From the NCBI GenBank assembly GCA_038093515.1, contig JBBPSI010000095.1, positions 1 to 64,000 of the forward strand: a DNA stretch of 64,000 nt, given 5' to 3'. Under the pieces are notes generated by a model. That model was not told where the DNA came from. It was given only the letters and a program-made list of their open reading frames with translations, and made no database searches. This DNA comes from Butyriboletus loyo (taxonomy: Eukaryota; Basidiomycota; Agaricomycetes; Boletales; Boletaceae). This document shows, piece after piece, positions 44,100-56,780 of this stretch. Position numbers and translations under genes: made by a program. The first letter of the stretch is position 1. Each line of letters starts with the position of its first letter.

Positions 44100-44665
44100 G
44101 AGGCGGTGGGAGCTGGCTCCGCTGCCAACTAAACTACCTACAAGTCGTCGTTTGCTGACAAGCGCTCGAGTACATATTTGGACGCACTACTACGTTTCGC
44201 ACGCGAGGAGATCGATTCAGCGACGTATCGACCCTGGTGGATATGCTCAGAGGACTGCTAACGGCGGCGATCGCGTCATCGGACCCCGTCTTTGCGAGAG
44301 AAACCAGACCGAAACACCGAGCCTCCCAACGCGACCTCAAACGGAAATTGCATCGCGCAGAGGCATAAGAACGTCCGGAATGTATGGGACGACTGAAGGA
44401 AGTGGGTTGGGAGGGGATGCCGAAGAAACGGGCGCAGCAAGAGCACGGTCGTGCGTTCGGGAAAAAAGGGGTATGAAGCTGGACCAATCGACGTTGTCTG
44501 GCGGTTCTCTCGTCGAGCTTTGTTACTGACGACTACGACAGCATAGCACCACGGGACAGTGCTCGTGAACGATCCGAGAAAAAACGTGCCTCCTGATGAG
44601 CGAGAAAGACAAGGCGACCATGGAGGTGTTCCAACAACTTGCTAAACAATGGTTCGTATAGCTTT
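44100..44665 (+). pseudogene. HEL117-like pseudogene copy 2
   Basis: It matches the intact gene from AGSAANQTAYK (30,095) to the stop region, but ACT/AAG changes give a stop at about 44,132 (CCA ACT AAA read in frame as N-stop). Several deletions remove much of exon 4, and a stop lies near 44,368. The preserved intron 4 position (about 44,520-44,543) shows it was copied from DNA and not from mRNA. It shares the first nonsense codon with copy 3. Confidence 0.8.
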
Positions 44666-45291
44666 ACGCCCATTGTACGTAGTATCATGAGTACACGCAT
44701 ATGCTGCCATTATATGGTAGTAATACATGGCCCATCGTCTTCTATCTGCACATGCATCGTGGGGGCGTCGAGACTGAACACTGTCCTTTGAGCCAGCCTT
44801 GGCAAGTAGGCATGGCATATACTCTTCTCCAGGGACGTGTGTGGTACTACTATTGGCTCGGATACAGCATGACGATGGCAGCCCGTTCATATGCCTGGAT
44901 GACATGTACACCCATATCCTGTCATCAGGGACTCATTCTTATATCGAATACCGAGACGTTGACGTCCTCGCCAAGAGTTGGGACATCCCACCAGACGTAC
45001 ACCCTCGTCTTGGGAGACATTTTGTAACCATGCAACAGCTTTCAACGCCACAAGGTGATACGAACTCGTGGAACTACACGATGGATGCCCCCGGACTTGC
45101 GATTCGATGGAATCACTGCGTTTCGTCATGTGTGCCTGGGCGAATACACAACATCCATGCAGGTAACCTGATTGCAAGGGTAGCATGGCCTGATCCTTGC
45201 TGATGCTGATCCACTGTGAGTCTGACAATGTGAACCAAATAAGATCACGCGCACCATTACCTGGACCCCGACGACGGAGGGTTCAGATGGA

Positions 45292-47246
45292 TTATTCTTT
45301 GTTTGCGCCTAACAGGGCGTGAGGTGTCATAACAAGTTGTACCATCACCAGAACAAAACGCACTGGGTCCGCTGCACTTGAATTTGCAGCACGTTCTCCG
45401 CTACCGGAAGCATCTTCGTTCGGATGATTGGGAACCGTGGCCTTCGCAGGAGATTTAGGCTGTGGTATCTGATGAGTCCCTGCATACAAATCCGAGAAAT
45501 AGCAACGAACCTGTCGCTTTCTGGAAATTCCTGTGGTCGTTCGCTAAGATGAAATGTTAGATACCGCACATACGATTGTCTAACCAAGGAAAAATACTTA
45601 CTCGCTTACGTTGGCCTGCAGCCATCCACGAAGGTCCCTCGTTTGTGGCATCCACTCTCACTGGGGAGTGGGAAGGTGATTGATGATCCGCTGGCTGGCG
45701 TGACTTTCCGAAACGTCGACTAGGCTTGTATGAAGTGCCGTCCTTCTTACTTTTTCCCAGTAACAACTTTTTAAATATTGAACGACGACCTTGCGACGAC
45801 TGGACAGTATCAAAGTTGTCCTCCGGTAGCCGATCCTCTCGGGGATCAGCAGCGGAGGTTGGGGATGGTGGCTCCAGTAGCGTCAACACAGAAACAAGAA
45901 ATAAAATTAGGTGGTCACCAACCTCGTCAAAGTCGAATTCGGCAGCTGGCGTGGTCGTTGGTACCTCGTGCTATGTTATCGTCAGAACTTGCTCCGAGGG
46001 GAAAACGAACGAAAGGATACCTCGAGGAGATCATCATCATTGGATTTTCCAGGACCTTCCTGTCATACGCACGCCATGGGGTCAGTGCAACTCTTGCGGT
46101 AACAGAACGAGAACTCCTACCGGATTGGAGTTGGCTGGTTTGTCGTCATGACCATCCGAGGTCGAAGGCCGCTCATCTTGTCCTTCTTCATGAGTAGATA
46201 CCTGATGGAATGAGGCCCATCTGACATGCTGGGACTACGAAGGCACCAATACGTACATGGAAAGGACCACACATGTCAGGGAGAATCTTGCTGAGATCAT
46301 GAATGTCGACTTTCCCGCCCTCCCGTCCAGTTGCGAGATAGCTGCTGTCCGGAGAAACAGAAATTGATCGTGACAAATTGTGGCTCTTGATGACAGGGCC
46401 AATACGAGTCAGCGTCGATGCGTCCAGGAACGAGATTGAACCTTGTATGAGGGTGGCAATGAATTTCCCATTGGCAGCCAGCACAATAGAGCAGATGCGG
46501 TCGTCACCATCATGGAGAATTGGTGATTCGGCAAGCTGGGACCCAGTGGAGGCGTCGAAAGACTTGATCTTGTTGTCAATGGATGTCGAAAAAATTTGTA
46601 GACCATCCCTTGACCATGCAAGTGGGGTGACTGACAAGAATGCAGGCATGGTAGCGTTGATTGTGATCAACTCGTCGCCATTGCGAGTGTCGAAAGTGCG
46701 GATACTGGAGCCACGGTAGCAGCAAGTGGCGATGTGGTCGCCATTTGGGGAGAACTTGATTCCATTGATAGCTTTTTCATGTCGGAGCGGGCCAACAAGT
46801 CTCTTCCCACTTGTGATGCTCCAAATGCTCGCTTCCTTGGTATCTGCATTCCCAGTAGCAAATGCGGTCGAATCCGGGGAGACGTCGACAGCAAACACCC
46901 TGTGTGTTCCCTCGACATCGTTCGTCTTTTCAAGCAGCTCCGCATCCCACACGCTTGCGCCCTGATCTGCGGTTCCACACACTATCCATTTGTGATCGCT
47001 CGACGTAGAAACGGCGCGTAACTCCATATTTGTTTGCGTTCCAACCTCTTGACCATCTGTAAGTTGCCATCTTCGAATCCCATCCTCACCCCCGCCTAAA
47101 ACATGCTTTCCATCAGGGTGGAAAATGACTGCCCATACATGACCAGAGTGACCAGCGTCAAGGACTATTGTTGGGTCTTACTGAATTGTCAGTATATACC
47201 CAAACACTCGTCGGAGCTGCTACGCACCAGTATTTGTCGACGACAT
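45292..47246 (-). CDS. WD40-repeat protein, copy F
   Basis: ATG at 47,246 (MSSTNT) is followed by a large open exon (about 47,164-46,257) with GIRRWQLTDGQEVGTQ, IVCGTADQGASVWDAE, GNADTKEASIWSITSG, SIRTFDTRNGDELITI and SYLATGREGGKVDIHDLS. Tail exons follow: EEGQDERPSTSDGHDDK, a shortened EGPGKSNDDDLLE exon (about 30 nt fewer than in copy C), PAAEFDFDE, PPSPTSAADPRED with SKKDGTSYKPSRRF, and a basic RKRQVRCYFSDLYAG exon ending at 45,292. All phases are kept. It is close to copy D. The protein is a presumed scaffold of unknown target. Confidence 0.76.
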
Positions 47247-48769
47247 CTTCACCAATGGTACACAATCGTCGGCGTCGAAATGTCAAGCAACAAGGGGTTT
47301 CGGTTTTCTCGTGGGGGGCACAAAGTTGCTGTATACACACGTTCCCATATTCGTAATATGGTCTGTTCAGGCAGGTGCCTCGTGTCTTTGGCGCTTGTAC
47401 TTGCTCTGATCCCAGTTAGGTGACCCTTAGGCAAGTAAGTAACCAACATCGGCGAAACTTTCCTGCTTTGCCAAGAGCAGTCTACGATTGCTCATCATAG
47501 TATCTTGGCTAAAAGATTCGGTTCACACCGCGTGTATAATGTGCATCAGACAGACTCACGATATATTGTGCATATAATGTGAAAACTTTGCGCGCACTCA
47601 AACTCCACAGGAATGTACGTTTGTGCACTCACTCGGACCACGTCGCATTCACATGTATACGCCGGCTGAGCGTTCTCGCCCTTCCTTCGTGTCTGTCTGG
47701 AGTTCGACCGGTTTTCGCTCACTCACTTCCTTCACTGACGCTAGAAATGCCCTCGGACAGTCAACGATAACGTCCCTGGTTCACCGCGGCCAACCCCCCT
47801 TCACAGACCTAAACATACAAGCCACCTGATCGTTCGAGATTGCTATCAAATGTTGTGCCAAGGTGTTGGAAGCAGATCCAATGAAGGGGATATGCGCGTC
47901 GGTGTGATCGAGCGCACAACGTTATCTAATGTATTCTACTGCCATTCAAGGCAGGATCGAGGCGCCGTATTTCGATATCCCGATGAACATGCAGAATCGA
48001 CGACCCCCATCATGAACTGTCCCAGTAGTTCTACAGACATCCAAGGCTCGCCCAAACTGCCAGACTTTTATGCACTCGCTTATAACCTAGGCTAGGTAGA
48101 AACTGGTGCAGCAGTTGCAACGTCGCACCGTTTAATCCTGCCGCTCAAAATACTTTCATTCGGATGAACGGGCAAGATCGACAACCCCGAGAATGAACCG
48201 TCCTAGTTGCTCCGACCGATATCCAAGGCTTCCTCGAGCTGGCAGACATTGATACATCCTGTAGGTAATACCCTTCCATCCCTCCTCACTTTGCCTGGAC
48301 CATCGACTGAGTGCTTTGGTTTCCCCCTTTTTTCAGCTTTTCTTTGCAGCTTACGCCGCGACCTTGGCGTATTTTAGCATCATCTGTGGGTTTCCCTCTC
48401 GTTTGCTTGCCTGTTTCATCGTAGATACAATGAGGAGCCCGCCTGAGTCGTCACCACCATCTGCCTAGCCTTAGCACAAGAAACGACCTATCGAGTCCCT
48501 AAGCTCACCCCATCGTCGAGGTCCATTCAAGATGAAGCCTTGAAAAAGCCAGCCAAACCTACGTCAGGCACGCTCGGGGCTCTGCCATTCACCGTCTCGA
48601 TTCCCTTGACTGAGCAGAGGCTCGTTTCAATCTAGTCGAGCACTGCGAATGGCGATGAATTTTCGCACATATCACGTTCACGTTTCTTGACGTGTTGCAT
48701 CACGGCATGGAGTCGAGAGAGATGATATAGGTATTTGACCCATCTTCATTCTCATTCTCTGCATAGGCC
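47247..48769. repeat. WD40 5' flank of copy F and duplicated filler
   Basis: 47,247-48,120 resembles 38,078-38,800 and 52,450-53,360. 48,130-48,769 resembles 43,475-44,099. The 'gacatccaaggct' motif occurs twice within 200 bp (about 48,036 and 48,220), so the filler itself contains a local duplication. No gene is supported. Confidence 0.5.
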
Positions 48770-49312
48770 GGCGGCGATGGCTGGCTCCGTTGCCAACTAA
48801 ACTACCTACAAGTCGTCGCTCGCTGACGAGCGCTCGAGTACAGATTTGGACGCACTACTACGTTTCGCACGCGAGGAGATCGATTCAGCGACGTATCAAC
48901 CCTGGTGGAGATGTTCAGAGGACCGCTAATGGCGGCGATCGCGGCATAGGACCCCGTCCTTGCGAGAGAAACCAGACCGAAACTCCGAGCCTCCGAACGC
49001 GACCTCAAAAACGGAAATTGGATCATGCAGAGGTAAAAGAACGTCCGGAAGGTATGGGAGATGCTGAAGTAACGGGCGCGGCAAGTCGGAAAATAGGATG
49101 GTTCTGAAGGTGGACGAATCGACGTTGTATGGCTGTGGGGACCAGTCGTGTGTTTCTCCGGGCTTTGTTACTGATGACTACGACACCATAGCACCACGGG
49201 ACAGTGCTCGTAAACGATTCGAGAAGAAACGTGCCTCCCGATGAGCGAGAAAGACAAGGCGACCATGGAGGTGTTCCAACAACTTGCTAAACAACGGTTC
49301 GTACAGCTTTAC
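48770..49312 (+). pseudogene. HEL117-like pseudogene copy 3
   Basis: It is nearly colinear with copy 2, including the same stop after the AGS(V)AN segment (AAC TAA ACT at about 48,798) and similar losses in exon 4. The C-terminal KATMEVFQQLAKQRF remnant at 49,255-49,300 is readable. Because copies 2 and 3 share lesions, one was made from the other after the gene had died. Confidence 0.8.
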
Positions 49313-49944
49313 ACCCATTGTACGTAGTATCATGAGTACCTGCATATACTGTCATTATATGCTGGTAATACATAGCCCATCGTCTTCTATCTGCGCATGT
49401 GTCGTGGGGGCGTCGAGACTGAACACCGTCCTTTGAGCCAGCCTCGGCAAATAGACATGACATGTACTCTTCTCCAGAGACGTGTGTAGTGCCACTTTGG
49501 CTCCGATCCAGCATGACGATGGCACTCCAATTCCAACCCCCGTGCGTGTATAGACTTCCTCAACGACCACCGGGTGAATATCCCGGCGGGCTCGTTAACA
49601 TTCATACCGGTGGTGACACGAACTGAAAGAACTGCAGTCAACGTCCACATACTTGCGATTTAGAGTAGTACCTACATGTATTACATCGAACCATCTGGAT
49701 CAATCCGTCGCATCGTGTGTACCCGAGCGGAAACACAACAACCACGCGGGAAACGTGATTGCAAGGGTAGCATCGCCTGTTTCTTCTTGATTCTGATTGA
49801 CTCTAAGTCCAGCAACATAGGCTGAAGCGATGTAACGCGCACCGTTATATGTACCCGGCCTGCTGAGGGTTGAGATGGATTGGTCGCTTGTTGCGCCTAA
49901 TAGGACGTGAGCGATCGTGACCAAGTCCACATCACCAGAGATAG

Positions 49945-51577
49945 TCATACTAGCTCCATTGCTCTTGGATCTGCAGCACTTTGTCCGCTACCCGAAGCAC
50001 CTTCCTTCGGATGTTTGGGAGTAGTAGTTTTGGCACGTGATTTGCGCTGTAACGTGTGATGAGTCCCTGCATACAAATCCGAGAAATAGCAACGAACCTG
50101 TCGTCTTCTGGTGAATCCTGTGGATGTTCGCTAAAATGAAATATTAGACACACCACATTCTATCGTGTATCAAGGAAGAGCACTCACTGCTTGACGTTCA
50201 GCTGCAGCCATCCTCGAAGGGCCCTCGTTTGTGGTATCCAGTCTCGTTGGGGAGTGGGAAGGTGATCGATGATCTGCGGGCTGGCATGAATTTCCGGAAC
50301 GTCGATCGGGCTTGTGTGAAGAGGCGTCCTTCGTATTCTTTCGCAGAAGTAATTTTTTAAATATTGAACGACCTTGCGATGACTGTGCAGTATCAAAGTT
50401 TTCTCCCGGACGTGCCTCTGCAGGGGAGCCCAGCGGCGGTAGCTGATCCTCGCGGGGACCAGCAGCGGAGGTCGGGGATGGTGGCTCCAGTAGCGTCAAC
50501 ACAGAAGCAATAAATAAAGAGGTGACCACCAACCTCGTCAAAGTTGAATTCGGCAGCTGGCGTGCTCTGTGGGACCTCGTGCTATGTTATCGTGAGAACT
50601 TGGTCCGAGAGGGAAACGAACGAAAGGATACCTCGAGGAGATCATCCCCATCTTCACTATGTCTCTCGGACTCGAGTGAGCTGGATTTCCCAGGACCTTC
50701 CTGTTATAGTACACAAGGGAATCAGCGCAACTCTTTTGGTGCCGTAATGAAAAACTCCTACTGCGGTAGAGTCAGGTGGCTCACTGTCGTGACCCGGTCT
50801 GAGGTGGTCAACGGATTCAATACGAGAACGACCTTCTGAGGACAAAATACATACAGTTGTGTTTGATCATCGAACGACGCGGCAGTCCCCCTCGGTTGCG
50901 CCGAAAGACTTCTCCTCTCTCCTTCCTCTTCGTCTTCCTGCATACTCGCGTATCCTCTAATCATGGCATCACGCTTCAAAATCCGGTTTCTCCGCTCTTC
51001 CCGAAGTCGACCAGGATCGCTAAGGAGGTTGACGACATCCTTGGCCTTTTGCCGTACGTTGGCTCCACGATCCTTTCCATACTCGTCCATATACTGGAAC
51101 TCCTTGAGCGTCCTGACAATGTACAAGTTGCCTCTAAAGTAGTGCGCGACGTTTTCCGACCCGGCGTGTAGAATATAATCGATAACGGTGAGAGACTGCA
51201 ACGTCTCAGCCCATGACGAACGCTAGATCATCTATAAAAGCCGGTCAAACACTCACCTTAAACACATGCCTCCAATTCTTCCCCTTGTCGTTCAATCGTT
51301 TATCGAGCATTTCCATGATTTCGACAAAGTCATCCCTGTGAAAAAGGTTCAACAACACGAACCTCCTGTCGCACGATACACGCCTCCCAGCGTCATGGGG
51401 TGCAGCGAACACGCACTGACTGTAACTCAACTGCGCAATCTCGTTCATCTGTGTACCTGAGGGCCCCCATGGATCGTTCGACGTGGCATCCCGAATTTTT
51501 GCCTGCGTATCCGAATAACCCAAGGTGATGTTCTTGGCGGCCCGCAAAACGCCCTTTCCAAAGTACTGCAGCGACAT
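49945..51577 (-). CDS. Chimeric gene: epsin-type ENTH domain joined to the WD40-family tail
   Basis: Exons at 51,577 to about 51,414, then about 51,351-51,256, and from about 51,198 encode an ENTH domain: MSLQYFGKGVLRAAKNITLG, TSNDPWGPSGTQMNEIAQL, FVEIMEMLDKRLNDKGKNW, SLTVIDYILHAGSENVAHY, TLKEFQYMDEYGKD and VRQKAKDVVNLLSD. ENTH domains bind PI(4,5)P2 in endocytosis (epsin Ent1/2 type). The usual epsin C-terminus with UIM, DPW and NPF motifs is missing. Instead, tail exons of the WD40 family follow downstream on the same strand: EGRSRIESVDHLRPGHDSE, SSLESERHSEDGDDLLE, TPAAEFNFDE, PPSPTSAAGPREDQ and a RRRQVRCYFSDLYAG exon ending at 49,945. The exact join is unresolved: a GTATGC donor after RGYA (phase 1) to the cag at about 50,834 would work. 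If it is not spliced, the ENTH frame stops at 50,758. Expression is unknown. Confidence 0.6.
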
Positions 51578-51899
51578 CGCAATAGAATGAGATGTAGAGT
51601 GCTGCTACAGAGGGTATAAGAGATGGTGTACTTCTATGAGATGGGTAGCAAACGTAGCTGAATGTGGGATATTGATGATATTGGCCACAGCCTGTGTAAA
51701 CGTAAAACCGTTATGGCAGTGCACTGGTTTGGAAAGTTGACCACGCCGATGATGAAGCGGTCCGCATGCATGCCTTCCAAGCAAACGGCCAGTCTACCTC
51801 ACGGTAAAGACAAATCTCCCGAATGAGCAGAGAATGCTAGCGATCATGTTCTCTCATCTGGTTTTATTGTCCTAACTGCCCAATCTTAAGGGAGTCAGC
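51578..51899. other. Upstream region of the ENTH chimera
   Basis: 51,800-51,890 matches 34,265-34,370 (repeat X: 'gacaaatctcccga.tgagcagagaa' and 'tctggttttattgtc'), so a piece of repeat X lies between the ENTH start and the WD40 remnant. 51,600-51,780 has no match I can see and may be the original epsin promoter. Confidence 0.4.
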
Positions 51900-52450
51900 C
51901 TTGTGTGAGTGAAATTACGAGCGGATAGGGGGAATCCTCCCTCGTTGCCATACAATTTCCACGGCGGTGACCATTGAAGTAGGCAGTGGCGATGTAGTCA
52001 ACTTGATTCCAGTGACGAGCTCTCTCCATGCTTGTGAGACTCCTTTCTTGTCACCCAATCCGATCCCGGTTGCGAACCTAGTCGAATCCTGGGAGACATC
52101 AACTGTGTTTGTGCTCTCCACCAATTGATGACCTTTCTGCATCCAACCCATCCTTAATTCCACATACTATCCATTTATGATCCCTCGACGTAGAAATAAC
52201 GCCCAACGTCATGCCCGTTTACTTTCCGATCTGTTGACCATCTACAAATCGCCATCTTCGAGTCCCATGGTCACCCCTGCCCAGAACATGCTTTCCGTCG
52301 GGGTGGAAAGTAACTGCGTATATATTACCAGAGCGACCAGTATCGAGGACTATTGTTGGGTCTCACCGAATCGTCAGTATATACCCAAACACTCGTCGGA
52401 GCTGCTACGCACCGATATTCGTCGACGACATCATCTTCACCAACGCCACA
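51900..52450 (-). pseudogene. WD40-repeat gene copy G, 5' remnant
   Basis: The start exon (near 52,430) and the beginning of the large exon are readable (VLDTGRSGNIYAVTFHPDG, then GTRRWRFVDGQQIGK). A stop follows at about 52,228, and only scattered blade fragments remain (TVDVSQDSTRFATG, ELVTGIKL) before homology ends near 51,910. The missing remainder of the propeller is where the ENTH exons now lie. Confidence 0.75.
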
Positions 52451-53418
52451 CAGTCGTCGGTGTCAAACATATGTCAAGGAACAAGGCCTGTGTTTCGGTC
52501 GACTCGTAAGGCGCAAAATTGCTTTGCATAAACACGTTTCCTCGTTCTCGATGTAACCCACATCCTCCTTTGCCAAGCCTGAGGCAGTCTGCGATCGCTC
52601 GTCATATTCATATCTCGGCTACGGTATCCAGTTCACCGTGACGACGGAGTGCACGATTCGCATCGGAAGACCAACTCGCGGCACTGGCATATCGCCACCC
52701 ACGACAAAGCGATCCGTTCTCGAAAGCTTTCGACGCACTCAAACTCCACAGGAATGTACGTCGGTGCACTCGCTCTGACCACGTCGCATTCACGTGTATG
52801 TATACGCCGGCTGGGCGTTCTCACCCTTCCTTATCTGTCCGGAGTTCGACTGGTTTCGCTCGCTCACTTCCCTCGTTGACGCTAGAAATGCCCCCGGACG
52901 GTCAACGATAACGTCCCTGGTACACCGCGGCCAACCCGCCTCACAGACATACACATAAAAGCCACCTGATCGTTAGGGATTGCCGTCAAACGTCGTGCTA
53001 AAGTGTTGGAAGCAGATCCAACGAAGGCGATATACATATTCTACTACCATTCAAGGCAGGATCGAAGCGCCGTACGTCGACATTCCGATAAACAGGCAGA
53101 ATCGACAACTTTATCACGAACTCTTCCAGTACTTCGACCGACATCCAAGGCTCTCCCAAGCTGCCAGCCCTGTATGCACTCCGTCAGTACGCTTTCGTCC
53201 CTCGTGGCATTGCCTGGGCCATCGACACTACGAATTGGCCAGATACACATATTCCCCCGATCTTTTGCTCGCACCTCAGAATTCAGGCTATGTAGGAATG
53301 AGCGGGCGTAGTAGTTGCAACGTCCCCTCGACGTCGTGTGTGGTATTACACCCTACATAGAAAGCCAATGGAGGCAAAATATAAAAAAGCACAAGCAAGA
53401 CATCATCCTGTCTGTCGC
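52451..53418. repeat. WD40 5'-flank block, right edge of the island
   Basis: It matches 47,247-48,100 and 38,120-38,800. A 'cttccagtacttcgaccgacatccaaggct' segment at about 53,122 is the best preserved copy of that motif. Homology to the array ends near 53,360, about 60 bp before the rvb2 stop codon, so the island abuts a conserved gene directly. Confidence 0.5.
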
Positions 53419-55172
<1,754 letters not shown>

Positions 55173-55344
55173 GACCGTCAGCGCGTCGACGTGGAGCCAG
55201 ATGCTTGTGGACTGTACCATCAGGTTTTTGGTAAACGACGCGTCTTGTTTGTGTGGTGCAAACAACCTTGCCCAGTTAGGCCAAAATAATTTTGCGTTCT
55301 AGTGGTCCTGACTAAGAACGTTGAGCTCGATAGCCTACGCAAAA
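55173..55344. promoter_or_regulatory. Shared divergent promoter, rvb2 / mitochondrial uL2m
   Basis: 172 bp separate the two start codons. The stretch contains 'ggccaaaataattttgcg' but no clear TATA box. An open frame on the rvb2 strand continues upstream through this region, which is why an upstream rvb2 exon cannot be fully excluded. Confidence 0.5.
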
Positions 55345-56599
55345 ATGCTTGGTCTACGCGCGGGCGCCAGCCTCCTGCGGAACCTCGCAGTTCAGTCAAC
55401 GTCACGTCCAACCACGGCGTCAGCCCTCCGCGCGCCGACCTGGTCCCCGTCTCGCACCTACGCTGCTCGCACCACCCGCGAGACCATTGCCTCCTACGAC
55501 ACTGTCATCACCGAATTCAAAACCTACAAACCCATTACCCCCGGCATCCGTCACCTCCGCCGTCCTCTCAATGCCCACCTCTATAAAGGCAAACCCATTC
55601 GTGTCCTCACCACCGCCCTGCGCAAAAAAGGTGGACGGAACGCCACAGGGCGGATTACAGTGCGGTTTCGGGGTGGGGGACACCGGAGACGAATTCGGAT
55701 CGTGGATTTCTCGAGGATGGAACTGGGGCCGTATGATGTGGTGAGGATCGAATATGATCCGGGACGGTCGGGGCATATTGCGCTCATCCAGGCGAGGGAT
55801 GCGAGTGCGGAGGGAAACGCCAAGTGGAAGTATATTTTGGCACCGGAGGGACTGAGAGCGGGGGACGTCGTGGAGAGTTATCGTTCTGGTCTGACAGCGT
55901 CGCTGATCCAGTCCGCTCGTGGTGCTGAGGATGACACCGGGGATGAAGATGGGGCGAAGAAGACGTGGTCTATAGATGAGATTGTGCAGCATGGAAAGGA
56001 CCAGTCGACGTCGGACGCACTCCTCATTGGTATTCTCCGTGGGGCGATCATCAAACTGGGGAACTGCGTCCCTATCAAGCTCATACCAACGGGTACCATA
56101 GTACACAACGTCTCTCTCGATCCGCTAGGCAAAGGCATTCTCGTACGCTCTGCGGGGACGTTTGCGCAGGTCGTGCACCACGAAGAGAATGGCCGGTACA
56201 GTCACATTCGACTTCAGAGCGGCGAAGTTCGCAAGGTGTTGTCGAATTGTGTCGCCAGTATTGGCAGGGTTAGTAACCCGTTGTGGGATGACCGGAAGCT
56301 TGGTAAAGCGGGGAGAAATCGATGGTTAGGTTGGAGACCCCGCGTGCGAGGTGTTGCCATGAATGCGTACGCTGTTTGGTATCTCCGAGAGCTACGAATG
56401 CTAATGGTTTCATAGGTGTGACCACCCTCACGGAGGAGGACGTGGTAAATCCAAGTCTGACAAACACCCAGTGTCTATATGGGGCTGGGGCACCAAGGGT
56501 ACCCGAACACGTAAACCAGGTGCCAAAGGACCGTCGGGGAGCAACAAGATGGTGGTCAAGGAACGACCACGGGGGAAAGAAAAGGCTCGCGCTGGATGA
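55345..56599 (+). CDS. rml2: Mitochondrial large ribosomal subunit protein uL2m
   Basis: Two exons (55,345-56,366 and 56,416-56,599) give 401 residues. An Arg-rich, hydroxylated N-terminus ([20 protein letters not shown]) fits a mitochondrial presequence. Then come [79 protein letters not shown] and, across the intron, [19 protein letters not shown]. This last part is the catalytically important uL2 loop, with its conserved His. It binds 21S rRNA near the peptidyl transferase centre. I start at 55,345, the first ATG, because upstream codons lack one. It is divergent from rvb2. Confidence 0.92.
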
Positions 56600-56780
56600 T
56601 TGTCTACTCTTGTCGTAGATATGTTTCATGATACTCGTTATTTGATTCCCGATCAAAGATGGGGACGCGATCACGTGACATACGCGTACGCGTTCGTTTG
56701 GATGACTGGCAATTTAAATACCGTCAAGTGTCTTCTTGCCCATCCTCGTCCCAACTTGCTCGTCGTGATCGTCGTTGAAC
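56600..56780. other. Short intergenic region, uL2m to homeodomain gene
   Basis: The 181-bp gap contains 'tttaaatacc' near 56,713, a TATA-like element about 65 bp before the ATG of the homeodomain gene. Nothing else is seen. Confidence 0.35.

Noticed and set aside
31384..47246. NACHT-WD40 NLR genes
   Set aside because: No P-loop NTPase domain or NLR N-terminal domain lies upstream of any WD40 exon; the genes start with a tiny exon directly before the propeller.
49945..51577. A normal epsin gene
   Set aside because: The ENTH domain is convincing but the rest of epsin (UIM, DPW, NPF region) is absent and replaced by WD40-family tail exons, so I call it a chimera.
55220..55411. Minus-strand ORF upstream of rvb2 as a separate gene
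   Set aside because: It overlaps the uL2m start and the shared promoter and has no family resemblance; at most it is a leader artefact.
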